Assembly: GCA_963699085.1 (NCBI GenBank)
Contig: CAVOTH010000004.1
Location: 1,178,001-1,242,000 of the forward strand
Direction: 5' to 3'
Source of the DNA: Bog-756 sp963699085
GTDB taxonomy: Bacteria > Actinomycetota > Acidimicrobiia > Acidimicrobiales > RAAP-2
Length of the DNA stretch: 64,000 nt
Shown: positions 56,226-63,935 of the stretch, piece by piece
Layout: every line of letters begins with the position of its first letter
Position numbering within the stretch: the first letter of the stretch is position 1
The notes under the pieces: generated by a model
The model's input: only the letters and a program-made list of their open reading frames with translations
The model's database searches: none
What the model was told of the DNA's origin: nothing
Translations under genes and position numbers: made by a program

Positions 56226-57179
56226 GTGAGTACCGCCCGAAACATCCCCAACGACCGCGGGCTCAGCCTGCGCATGTTCACCACCGGGCTGTTGCTGGTC
56301 CTGTTGTACGCACTCGTCGTCGGTCTGCTCATCGCCGTGGGTATCTCCTACGTCCTGGTGCTGGTGATCGCCGGGGCCCTGTTGTTCTCCCAGTACTGGT
56401 TTTCCGACAAGATCGCCCTGTACGGCATGGGTGGGCGCATCGTCACCCCCGAGCAGGCACCCGAGCTCCACGGCGCCATCGACCGGCTCTGCGCCATGGC
56501 CGACATGAAGAAGCCGAGGGTGGCGGTGGCGCACACCGACGTGCCCAATGCCTTCGCCACCGGCCGGAGTCCCAACAACGCCGTGGTGTGCGCCACATCC
56601 GGCCTGATGCGCCGGCTCGACGAGTCCGAACTCGAGGCGGTCCTGGCCCACGAGCTGTCCCATGTCGCCCACCGCGACGTGGCCGTCATGACCATCGCCA
56701 GTTTCCTGGGCATGGCGGCCGGCCTGGTCACCCGAATGATGCTGTGGACCGGGATGATGGGCGGATTCGGTGGGATGGGCGGCGGCAACCGCGGCGGCGG
56801 AAACAACAACCAGGGCGCCGATCAGGCCGTTCTCATCGAGATGGCCGTCCTGGTGGTCTCCGTCGTCGTGTACGCCATCAGCTTCCTCTTGACCATGGCC
56901 CTGTCCCGCTACCGCGAGCTGGCCGCCGACCGGTCGGGCGCCATCCTGACCGGTCAGCCGTCGGCCCTGGCATCGGCACTGGTCAAGGTGACCGGGGATA
57001 TCGCCCGGATCCCCTCCCGGGACCTCCGCTCCACCGAGACCTTCAACGCCTTCTACTTCACCCCGGCCATCGCCAAGAAGGGTGTGAGCATCTCGACGAT
57101 CTTCTCCACCCATCCCTCCCTCGACCAGCGCCTGGCCCAGCTGGCCGCCCTCGAGGCGGAGATGGGCCGGCCCTCGTGA
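56226..57179 (+). CDS. htpX: HtpX-family membrane zinc metalloprotease
   Basis: 317 aa; GTG 56226. Two N-terminal membrane helices (TTGLLLVLLYALVVGLLIA and ISYVLVLVIAGALLF), zinc site VLAHELSHVAHRD (HExxH) and the third ligand region SRYRELAADRSGAI, plus a Gly-rich loop (GGFGGMGGGNRGGGNNNQG). It degrades damaged membrane proteins. It lies in the Psp operon between PspAA and PspAB, matching the described module. Confidence 0.94.
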   Translation: MSTARNIPNDRGLSLRMFTTGLLLVLLYALVVGLLIAVGISYVLVLVIAGALLFSQYWFSDKIALYGMGGRIVTPEQAPELHGAIDRLCAMADMKKPRVAVAHTDVPNAFATGRSPNNAVVCATSGLMRRLDESELEAVLAHELSHVAHRDVAVMTIASFLGMAAGLVTRMMLWTGMMGGFGGMGGGNRGGGNNNQGADQAVLIEMAVLVVSVVVYAISFLLTMALSRYRELAADRSGAILTGQPSALASALVKVTGDIARIPSRDLRSTETFNAFYFTPAIAKKGVSISTIFSTHPSLDQRLAQLAALEAEMGRPS

Positions 57180-57190
57180 CCCACCCGCAT

Positions 57191-57248
57191 CCGGTCGAAG
57201 CCGACTGTCCGGTCGAAGCCGACTGATGGGCTTGGAAGCCGACTGATG
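57191..57248. repeat. Tandem repeat duplicating the start-codon region of PspAB
   Basis: The segment GGTCGAAGCCGACTG occurs twice (57192-57206 and 57210-57224). The piece GAAGCCGACTGATGGGC occurs at 57214-57230 and again around the true start. The duplicated ATG at 57226 opens MGLEAD-stop, whose TGA overlaps the real ATG (TGATG). Confidence 0.8.
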
Positions 57249-57881
57249 GGCCTGTTCGACACGATCCTCGGCCGCACGAAGCCGGTCCAATCCAATCTCG
57301 ACGCTCTGTTCGCCCTGCCGTCGGCTTCAATCACCTTGCAGAGCGCGGCCGGCATGGCGTGCTCCGGTCATGCCGGTGTCTGCTTCAAGCCGCCCACCGG
57401 TCAGGCCTTCACCGAGATGGAGTCCGAAGTCGTCAAACTGCTTTCGATGGACGGCGGGTCGGGCCTCAAACGGTCCGAGGACAGCTTCGGTTACACCTGG
57501 CTGGTCGTCGAGAACCCCGACATCGAGTCACTGGTCACCCAGGTCCACCTGATCAACTCGTCACTGAGCGATGCCGGGTGGGGCCCACAGCTCCTGTGCT
57601 CGGTCTTCGGCCTCGCCCAGCTGGTCGCCGACTCCACGGCCGACACAGGCAGCGACGTGGTCCGCGAGGGGGCATCCGTCGGGTCCGGCTCGGTGGTCCC
57701 GTCGTCGTCGTACCTGGTCTACCTGTTCAAGCGGGGCACGTTCTATCCGTTCGCCCCGACCGGCCACGAGCAGCGGTCGACCGAGGAGGAGTTCCGGATC
57801 CGCAGCCTGGTCGCCGACGACCTCACGGTCGAGACCGACCTGGACCGATGGTTCCCACTCTGGGACCTGCCCGTCGGCTGA
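57246..57881 (+). CDS. PspA-associated protein PspAB
   Basis: 211 aa from ATG 57246 (MGLFDTILGRTKPVQSNLDA). The sequence YTWLVVENPDIESLVTQVHL, then LCSVFGLAQLV and SSYLVYLFKRGTFYPFAPTG, matches the PspAB family, found in the actinobacterial Psp module. The function is not established; it is a probable soluble partner of PspA. The start region is duplicated just upstream (57226), creating a six-codon open frame that ends on the start codon. Confidence 0.88.
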   Translation: MGLFDTILGRTKPVQSNLDALFALPSASITLQSAAGMACSGHAGVCFKPPTGQAFTEMESEVVKLLSMDGGSGLKRSEDSFGYTWLVVENPDIESLVTQVHLINSSLSDAGWGPQLLCSVFGLAQLVADSTADTGSDVVREGASVGSGSVVPSSSYLVYLFKRGTFYPFAPTGHEQRSTEEEFRIRSLVADDLTVETDLDRWFPLWDLPVG

Positions 57882-57888
57882 CTGGCCC

Positions 57889-58281
57889 GTGCCCGAATTG
57901 GACCTGGTGTTGGAGCCCTGGGCGCTGTCGGTCTGCCGGCTCGATCCCGACGCAGCGTGGCCATCTGCACCTCCCGGAGCTCCGATCCACTCGGTCACTC
58001 GGACGCCGGGTGAGCTGTCAGTGGTGTGCGTGGCGGGCCATGAGCCGGAAGGGGCACAGGTGGAGCACGGGTGGCGGGCGCTGCGCATCGTCGGTCCGTT
58101 GGCCTTTGACCTGGTCGGAGTGGTGGCCTCGGTCACCGTGCCCCTGGCCGAGGCCGACGTCGGCGTCTTCGTGGTCTCCACCTTCGACACCGACCTGGTC
58201 CTGGTGAAGGGCGCAGACCTGGACGTTGCGTTCCCGGCGCTGGAGTCGGCGGGTCACAGCTTGTCGACCCTCCCACTATGA
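57889..58281 (+). CDS. ACT-domain protein (CASTOR/POLLUX-like type)
   Basis: 130 aa; GTG 57889, seven bases after the PspAB stop. Contains two ACT-like halves, ELSVVCVAGHEPEGAQVEHG, then VGVVASVTVPLAEADVGVFV and STFDTDLVLVKGADLDVAFP. The pattern V..V...PL.EA.V.VFV.STFDTDY.LV belongs to the ACT family related to CASTOR. Such domains bind amino acids. Its location at the end of the Psp operon is unexplained; it may simply share the transcript. Confidence 0.8.
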   Translation: MPELDLVLEPWALSVCRLDPDAAWPSAPPGAPIHSVTRTPGELSVVCVAGHEPEGAQVEHGWRALRIVGPLAFDLVGVVASVTVPLAEADVGVFVVSTFDTDLVLVKGADLDVAFPALESAGHSLSTLPL

Positions 58282-58359
58282 CCCGCTGCCCGCATGCAAC
58301 GTTCAACCGCTAACCTGCCCAAGTCGCGGATCGAAGTGCGGGTTGCCGACAGAAGTGGG

Positions 58360-58379
58360 TTATCCACAGCTTATCCACC
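58360..58379. promoter_or_regulatory. Two tandem DnaA-box-like 9-mers
   Basis: TTATCCACA (58360-58368) and TTATCCACC (58371-58379) are spaced by two bases in a 556-base gene-free stretch. The first is the consensus DnaA box, the second differs at the last base. No dnaA, dnaN or gyrase gene is in the window, so this is not oriC on present evidence; a DnaA-titration or regulatory site is possible. Confidence 0.5.
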
Positions 58380-58426
58380 GAAATTGGCTCAGGTCGGGGC
58401 GGAAAATTGCCGACTGTAAGGATCAG

Positions 58427-58837
58427 CCAGCTACACTGCTGGCTCCCGAGCAGGGCCGTAGGGTCCGGTAACGGCGACACCAGTGGTCGCATCCGAACCG
58501 CCGATTAGCGCAACCGACCCGCTCCCAGATCGCACCACCGAGGAAAGTGGCACGTAACGACATTTAGCCGACTACGGACATGAACACCCGCTAGCACACC
58601 CGGCTCTCGGAGCCAGGCCGGCCCACCCTTCCCGGTGCCCGGCTGGGGCGTGAATGCACAGACGTGGGGTCCACCCAACCAGAAGAGAGTCAGAGCGTCT
58701 CCGTCATCCGACGTGGCTCTGGCCGACCAAGGAAAGGTCACCCACCTTGCATTCCGCAATCCCTAATTCCTCTGTATCTGCCCATACCCCAGACCGAACT
58801 CCCAGCTCGTCGCCTTCAACCGCACACGACCCACGCC
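58427..58837 (+). promoter_or_regulatory. Long untranslated leader of the Rpf-like gene, possible structured RNA
   Basis: CCAGC-TACACT-GCTGG (58427-58442) places a -10-like TACACT inside an inverted repeat. From there to the GTG at 58838 are about 400 bases without a gene but with hairpins (CCAC-CGAGGAAA-GTGG; GGCTC-TCG-GAGCC). GTAGGG followed ~45 bases later by CCGAACCGCCGATTAGC, and a GGGGCGTGAATGC further on, resemble pieces of c-di-AMP (ydaO-type) riboswitches, which often precede rpf genes, but the match is incomplete. Low confidence for riboswitch identity. Confidence 0.35.
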
Positions 58838-60055
58838 GTGAAGCGACGAAAAGCCCGAGCAGCCCGGGTCGCCGGCCGCGTCGGCGCCGGCTTGGCCACC
58901 GTCGCCACCGTCGCGGCAACGGCCGCCCTGTCGGCGTCGCTGATCGGCTCGCCGGTGAGCGCCACCGCGGCCACCAACGTGCCGCCTACCGGCGCCGGAC
59001 TCGTACTCAACGCCCCCATAGTGTCGGGGGCCGCCACCCCCAACGGTCGCGGCTACTGGCTGGTGGGCGGCGACGGTGGCGTATTCTCCTTCGGTGACGC
59101 CGGCTACTACGGATCGGTAGGGAGTCTCCACCTGAACAGCCCGATCGTCGGGCTCGAGGCCACGGCTGACGGCCGGGGCTACTGGGAGGTGGCGGCCGAT
59201 GGTGGTGTATTCGCCTTCGGCGACGCCAGCTACCACGGGGCGATGTCCGGCGCCGCACTGCACGCCCCGATCGTGGGCCTGGCCCCGACTCCGGACGGCG
59301 GCGGCTATTGGCTGGTCGGTTCCGACGGTGGCGTATTCGCATTTGGTGACGCCACCTACCACGGCTCTGCCATCGGGATGTCGGATTCCAGCCCGATCGT
59401 GGGCCTGGCCCCGAACTCGAGCGGCAACGGCTACTGGGAGCTCGCGGCCAACGGGGGCGTCTACGCCTTCGGTGGGGCCCAGTTCTACGGAACCGCCCCG
59501 GTCCAGGCGCCGGCCATCGGGATCGCCTCGGCCAATGGCGGCTACCGGGTCGTCTCGAGCGATGGGAGCACCTACTCCTTCGGCGGGGCCACCTTCGAGG
59601 GCACCCTCTCCGGCCTGCCGCTGAACAAGCCCATCGTGGGTACCTCCTCCACCTCGGGTGGCTACCTCGAAGTGGCCGCGGACGGCGGGGTCTTCAGCTT
59701 CGGTGACGTCGGCTACTTCGGCTCGCTCGGGAATGCATCCCTCTTGTCCATCATTCCCGCTTTCAGCGGCGTGACGTCGGAGGACTACGGACTCACCTCG
59801 GCCCAGATCGTCGCCTGGACTCGCGTCAATGTCTGCGAGGAAGGCGGCAACTGGCATGTCGATGGGCCGGTCTTCGCCGGCGGGCTCGGCATGAGCCGGT
59901 CCAACTGGGACGCGTTCAACACCTTCGGGTTCCCGGGCAACGCCGCCTACGCCACACCGCTCCAGCAGATCCGGGTGGCCGTGGCGTTCGCCACCCACTA
60001 CTACGGCAACCCCAATGCCGCTCCCGACCAGGGCGGGTGCGCCGGAGGCTACTGA
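58838..60055 (+). CDS. Rpf-like (resuscitation-promoting factor-type) secreted protein with GYW repeats
   Basis: 405 aa. GTG 58838 is chosen because the signal peptide starts there (VKRRKARAARVAGRVGAGLA, cleavage near ATAATN); the frame is open further upstream. About seven GYW repeats fill residues ~50-310. The C-terminal domain reads VCEEGGNWHVDGPVFAGGLG, then MSRSNWDAFN and YATPLQQIRVAVAFATHYYG. This matches the transglycosylase-like Rpf fold, with catalytic Glu in CEEGGNW, the W-x-A region and two Cys for the disulfide. It would cut peptidoglycan to promote growth or regrowth. The stop codon is the seed of a tandem repeat downstream. Confidence 0.87.
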   Translation: MKRRKARAARVAGRVGAGLATVATVAATAALSASLIGSPVSATAATNVPPTGAGLVLNAPIVSGAATPNGRGYWLVGGDGGVFSFGDAGYYGSVGSLHLNSPIVGLEATADGRGYWEVAADGGVFAFGDASYHGAMSGAALHAPIVGLAPTPDGGGYWLVGSDGGVFAFGDATYHGSAIGMSDSSPIVGLAPNSSGNGYWELAANGGVYAFGGAQFYGTAPVQAPAIGIASANGGYRVVSSDGSTYSFGGATFEGTLSGLPLNKPIVGTSSTSGGYLEVAADGGVFSFGDVGYFGSLGNASLLSIIPAFSGVTSEDYGLTSAQIVAWTRVNVCEEGGNWHVDGPVFAGGLGMSRSNWDAFNTFGFPGNAAYATPLQQIRVAVAFATHYYGNPNAAPDQGGCAGGY

Positions 60056-60161
60056 GCCGCCGACCGACCCTGGCAGAGGCTGCTGAGCCGTCGCCAATGA
60101 CAGGGGCTGCTGAGCCTCCGGGGGCTGCTGAGCCTGCGCCCATGACAGGGGCTGCTGAGCC
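60047..60161. repeat. Repeat of the Rpf-like gene's stop-codon segment (five copies)
   Basis: The stop context GGCTACTGAGCC (60047-60058) recurs as GGCTGCTGAGCC at 60078-60089, 60105-60116, 60123-60134 and 60150-60161, with related flanks (GCCCATGACAGG). Each copy holds TGA. Spacings are 31, 27, 18 and 27 bases. Confidence 0.85.
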
Positions 60162-60261
60162 TGCGCCCAATGGCACGTTCACGAGGACGGGGTCCCCACG
60201 GGGATCCCGTCCTCGGTCGTCCAGACCGGTTGACGCTGAGGGTGGGTCGAATGTGTCAGCG

Positions 60262-60350
60262 AGCCCGAGGGGTCTACGGGTCTACGGGTCTACGGGTCTA
60301 CGGGCCAGCGAGCCCGAGGGGTAGACGGGTAGACGGGTCGACGGGGATGC
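60262..60350. repeat. Eight-base tandem repeat at the 3' end of the pterin dehydratase gene
   Basis: GTCTACGG is repeated four times (60272-60304), then CAGCGAGCCCGAGGGG (also present at 60257-60272) and GTAGACGG units. The gene's last codons read CTACCCGTCTGA on the minus strand, the same motif, so the tract appears derived from the gene end. Confidence 0.75.
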
Positions 60351-60353
60351 CAG

Positions 60354-60650
60354 TCAGACGGGTAGGGAGTCGATCGCCCGGGCCAATGCGATGTCCAGTT
60401 CGGTCAACCCGTCCGCGTCGTGGGTGATCAGTGCCAGGGTGACCGTCCGCCACCGGATGTCGATGTCCGGGTGGTGGTCGACCTCCTCAGCCAGCCGCCC
60501 GACCTCCATCACGAAGTCCAGTGCCGCCGGAAAGCTCGGACATGTGACCACCTTCACCAGTCGACCGCCGACCAACTCCCACGCCGGAGCGTCCGGGCCG
60601 GACAGGGCCGCAGAAAGGGCCGCCTCGTCCAACGGGTCGGGGCGGGTCAT
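60354..60650 (-). CDS. Pterin-4a-carbinolamine dehydratase
   Basis: 98 aa; the ATG at 60650 overlaps the P450 stop by ATGA. Signature: EEVDHHPDIDIRWRTVTLAL, the HHP catalytic pair and downstream THDADGLTELD. The enzyme dehydrates 4a-hydroxytetrahydropterin. No aromatic amino-acid hydroxylase is nearby; the coupling to a P450 is unusual and may be chance or reflect a role beyond pterin recycling. Confidence 0.92.
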   Translation of the reverse strand: MTRPDPLDEAALSAALSGPDAPAWELVGGRLVKVVTCPSFPAALDFVMEVGRLAEEVDHHPDIDIRWRTVTLALITHDADGLTELDIALARAIDSLPV

Positions 60651-61861
60651 CAGGCTCCGGCACCGATCGGCGCCGAGGGTGTGAACGTCACCGGCATGGT
60701 CTCGTAGCCGGAGACGAAGTTGGCGGCTCGCTTCGGTGGTTCCCCGTCGGAGGCGAGGGCGATGTCGGGAAGCCGGTCAAGGAGCCGGTCGAACATGACC
60801 GCCAGCTCCATGCGGGCCAGCCGGTTGCCCAGGCAGAAGTGGGCACCGAATCCAAATGCCATGTGGTCATTGGGGGTGCGCCCGATGTCGAAGGTCTCGG
60901 GGTCGTCGAACACCGTCTCGTCCCGGTTGGCCGACGGGTAGAGGAGCAGTAGCTTCTGGCCCTTGGCCATGGTCTGGCCGTGCATTTCGACATCTCGCGG
61001 TCATGGTGCGGGCCATGTTCTTGATCGGGGTCACCCAGCGGAGCATCTCCTCGACGGCGAGTGGAAGTTTGTCCCGGTCGGCGGCCAGCTGGGCGAACTG
61101 GTCGGGATGGGTGAGCAACTCGTACATACCGCCGCTGATGACGTGGCGGGTGGTCTCGTCCCCCCGATCAGGATCAGCAGGGACTCGTAGATGAGGGATG
61201 ACTCGTCGAGCCGATCGCCCTCGATCTCGGCGTGGACCAGAGTACCGATCAGGTCATCGGTCTGGTTGTCCCGCCGGCGCTGCTCGGCCACCGCGGTGAT
61301 GTAACCGGCATACTCGATGGCGGCCAGGGAGGCCTGCTCCATGGCCGTGGGATCGGGGGAGCCGAGTGCCTTCAACATGTCGTCCGACCACCGGAGCAGG
61401 TCGTCTCGGTCCTCGGGCGCGACGCCCAGCATGTTCCCGATCACGATCATGGGCAGCGGTGCGGCGATGTCCTTGACGAAGTCGGCACTCCCCTGCTCAC
61501 ACACCCGGTCGATAATGGAATCGCAGATGGAGCGGATTCCCTCCTCGCTCTCACGGATTCGACGCGGCGTGAATCCCTCGCTCACCAGCCGGCGCCGGCG
61601 GAAGTGCTCGGGGGCGTCGGTGTCGATCATCATCGGCAGGGCGTCACTGTCGGGGCGGATCCCGCCGGCATTGGAGAATGTGGCGGGGTCCTTCGAGATC
61701 GTCTTGATGTCGGCGTAGCGGGTGATCCCCCACACGCCGGCCCTCTCGTCGAAGTATGCGGGGGCTTCCTTGCGCATCCAGGCGAACGCCGGGAACGGGT
61801 CGCCTCCGTAGAACGTGCCGTCGGTGAGGCCGATGTTCACGTCGGCGGGAATCGTCGTCAT
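60650..61861 (-). CDS. Cytochrome P450 (CYP125/CYP142-like), two apparent frameshifts
   Basis: About 400 aa; ATG 61861 with AAGGAG nine bases upstream. N-terminal FYGGDPFPAFAWMRKEAPAY and DTDAPEHFRRRRLVSEGFTP; frame change near 61165 inside the I helix (LILIGG to DETTRHVISGGM), then LAVEEMLRWVTPIKNMART (ExxR); frame change near 60995; then DPETFDIGRTPNDHMAFGFG and HFCLGNRLARMEL with the heme Cys. The sequence style matches the mycobacterial CYP125/CYP142 group, which oxidise the sterol side chain. Needs ferredoxin partners not seen here. Coupled to the pterin dehydratase. Confidence 0.88.
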
Positions 61862-61904
61862 GTCACTCCTTCGTCGGTCCGGCGCCGGCACCGGTGCCGT
61901 GGTT

Positions 61905-61921
61905 TCTGACACTCTGTCAGA
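61905..61921. promoter_or_regulatory. Inverted repeat upstream of the P450 gene
   Basis: TCTGACA-CTC-TGTCAGA, a perfect seven-base palindrome with three-base spacer, 44 bases upstream of the P450 ATG at 61861. Typical size for a TetR-family operator. Confidence 0.55.
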
Positions 61922-62009
61922 TCACACCGTGCCACGAAACACCGACTCGGCGCAGCCGGAAGTCGTTAGGCGCCGCGCTGCCGGCGTCACCCGGGCGGCC
62001 ATCGACCGC

Positions 62010-63401
62010 TCAGGGGTGGGTCATCGACTCCGGCCGTACCGCTTCGTCGAACTCTTCGCCGGTCAGGAGCCCGAGCTCGACAGCAGACTCCCGCAGCGTG
62101 ATCCCCTCGTGGTGGGCCTTCTTCGCCACCTTGGCGGCATTGTCGTAGCCGATGATCGGGTTGAGGGCGGTCACCAGCATCAGTGAATTCTGGAGGTGTT
62201 GGCGGATCCGCGGCTCGCTCGGTTCGAGGCCCTCGACGCAGAACCGGGTGAAGGTGGCGGACGCGTCGGCCAACAGCTCCACTGAGTGCAGGACGTTGAA
62301 GATGATCACCGGCTTGCACACGTTCAGTTCGAGGTTCCCTCGCGAACCGGCCATGGCCACGGCGGTGTCGTTCCCGAAGACCTGGACGCAGACCATGATC
62401 ATGGCCTCGCACTGGGTGGGATTGACCTTGCCCGGCATGATCGACGAGCCGGGCTCGTTCTCGGGAAGTTGGAGCTCGCCGAGCCCGCTGCGGGGACCCG
62501 ATCCGAGCCAGCGGATGTCGTCGGCGATCTTGATGAGCGAGACGGCCAGAGTGCGTAGCGCCCCGCTGGTCATCACCAGGGCGTCGTGAGCGGCCAGTGC
62601 CGCGAACTTGTTGGGTGCGGTCACGAACGGCAGCCCGGTGAGCTCAGAGATGGCCCCCGCCACCCGGACGCCGAACTCAGCATGGGTATTGAGTCCCGTC
62701 CCCACCGCCGTCCCTCCGGCGGCGAGTTCGTAGAGATCATCGAGCGTGGACTCGATCCGCCCGATGTCCGCGTCCAGTTGGGCCACGTAGCCCGAGAATT
62801 CCTGGCCGAGTGTGAGCGGGACGGCGTCCATCAGGTGGGTGCGCCCGATTTTGGTGATGGAGGCGAAGGCCTCGGACTTGGCCTCCAGGGCGTCACGCAG
62901 GTGGCGGATCGCCGGCACGAGACGGTGGGTGATCTGCTCGACGGCGGCGATGTGCATCGCCGTCGGGAAGGTGTCGTTGGACGACTGGGACATGTTCACG
63001 TCGTCGTTGGGATGGACCGGCTCCTTCGACCCCATGACTCCACCGGCCAGCTCGATGGCCCGGTTGGAGATGACCTCGTTGGCATTCATATTCGATTGCG
63101 TCCCACTTCCGGTCTGCCACACACTGAGCGGGAACTGATCGTCCAACTTCCCCTCGGCCACTTCACGCGCCGCGGTAACGATGAGGGCGGATTTTTCGGG
63201 GGACATCTTGCCGAGGTCGGCGTTGACCTGGGCCGAGGCCTCCTTCAGGATCCCGATGGCCCGGATCAGGGGGATCGGCATGGTGTCGTTCCCGATCGGG
63301 AAATGATGGAGTGACCGGGCCGTCTGGGCGCCCCAGTACCGATCGGCGGGGACGTCGATCGCCCCCATGCTGTCCGTTTCGGTCCGGGTCTCCTGGCTCA
63401 T
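62010..63401 (-). CDS. fumC: Fumarate hydratase class II
   Basis: 463 aa from ATG 63401 with AAGGAG upstream. Signatures: SVWQTGSGTQSNMNANEVIS, HPNDDVNMSQSSNDTFPTAM, KIGRTHLMDAVPLTLGQEF and the family motif GSSIMPGKVNPTQ. Converts fumarate to malate in the TCA cycle, as a homotetramer without iron. The Fur-family gene upstream overlaps its start by four bases (ATGA), so expression may follow metal status. The frame is intact. Confidence 0.97.
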   Translation of the reverse strand: MSQETRTETDSMGAIDVPADRYWGAQTARSLHHFPIGNDTMPIPLIRAIGILKEASAQVNADLGKMSPEKSALIVTAAREVAEGKLDDQFPLSVWQTGSGTQSNMNANEVISNRAIELAGGVMGSKEPVHPNDDVNMSQSSNDTFPTAMHIAAVEQITHRLVPAIRHLRDALEAKSEAFASITKIGRTHLMDAVPLTLGQEFSGYVAQLDADIGRIESTLDDLYELAAGGTAVGTGLNTHAEFGVRVAGAISELTGLPFVTAPNKFAALAAHDALVMTSGALRTLAVSLIKIADDIRWLGSGPRSGLGELQLPENEPGSSIMPGKVNPTQCEAMIMVCVQVFGNDTAVAMAGSRGNLELNVCKPVIIFNVLHSVELLADASATFTRFCVEGLEPSEPRIRQHLQNSLMLVTALNPIIGYDNAAKVAKKAHHEGITLRESAVELGLLTGEEFDEAVRPESMTHP

Positions 63402-63904
63402 GCTGATCTCCTTGTCGCGGTCGTACGCCGGCGGGCGGACGGCATCGTAGAAGCCGCGGCGGCTTCCTGGCACGCAGGGCAGGTCCCCACCAGGTCGAAC
63501 TGGTGGCCGATGACCTCGTAGCCCTGTTCCTCGGCGAGCGCCCGTGCCGCTTCGTCCATCGCCCGCTCGAGGCGACTGGACGGGACGACGTCCCTCACCG
63601 TGCCGCAGCCGGCGCAGGCGAGGTGGTGGTGGTGACCCGCCAAGTCCTCGGCCAGCTCGAACCGGCCGTGATCGTCGGTACCGGAAATCCGCCGCACAAC
63701 ACCTGCTTCGATCAAGGCGGTCACGGTTCGATACGCGCTCGACTGCGGGAGTGCCTGGTTCACCTCCAGGATCTCCGGGACCGACAGCGGTCGACCGGCG
63801 GCCGCCAGCGTGGTCACCAGTGCCCTGCGCACCGGCGTGTACCGCAGATCGAGGCCGCCGAGGCGCAAGGCGGCCTGCTCATGCACGGAGGGAGTGGCGC
63901 TCAC
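63398..63904 (-). CDS. Fur-family metal-responsive regulator
   Basis: 168 aa; GTG 63904 (another GTG lies six codons downstream). Winged-helix N-terminus: DLRYTPVRRALVTTLAAAGR, PQSSAYRTVTALIEAGVVRR. The metal and dimer domain has HHHHLACAGCG and a second pair in GTCPACQEA (zinc-binding Cys). This fits Fur/Zur/PerR; which metal cannot be told. The ~15-residue basic tail (SARRRTTATRRSA) is unusual. Co-translated with fumC. Confidence 0.92.
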   Translation of the reverse strand: MSATPSVHEQAALRLGGLDLRYTPVRRALVTTLAAAGRPLSVPEILEVNQALPQSSAYRTVTALIEAGVVRRISGTDDHGRFELAEDLAGHHHHLACAGCGTVRDVVPSSRLERAMDEAARALAEEQGYEVIGHQFDLVGTCPACQEAAAASTMPSARRRTTATRRSA

Positions 63905-63935
63905 GCCGGACAGACTACGGCGTGCGCCGGTGTCC

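Noticed and set aside
58360..58379. Chromosomal replication origin
   Set aside because: Only two DnaA-box-like sites, no AT-rich unwinding stretch and no dnaA, dnaN, recF or parAB genes next to it.
60257..60350. Possible CRISPR-like array
   Set aside because: The repeats are 8-16 bases, contiguous and without spacers of constant length; no cas genes are present.
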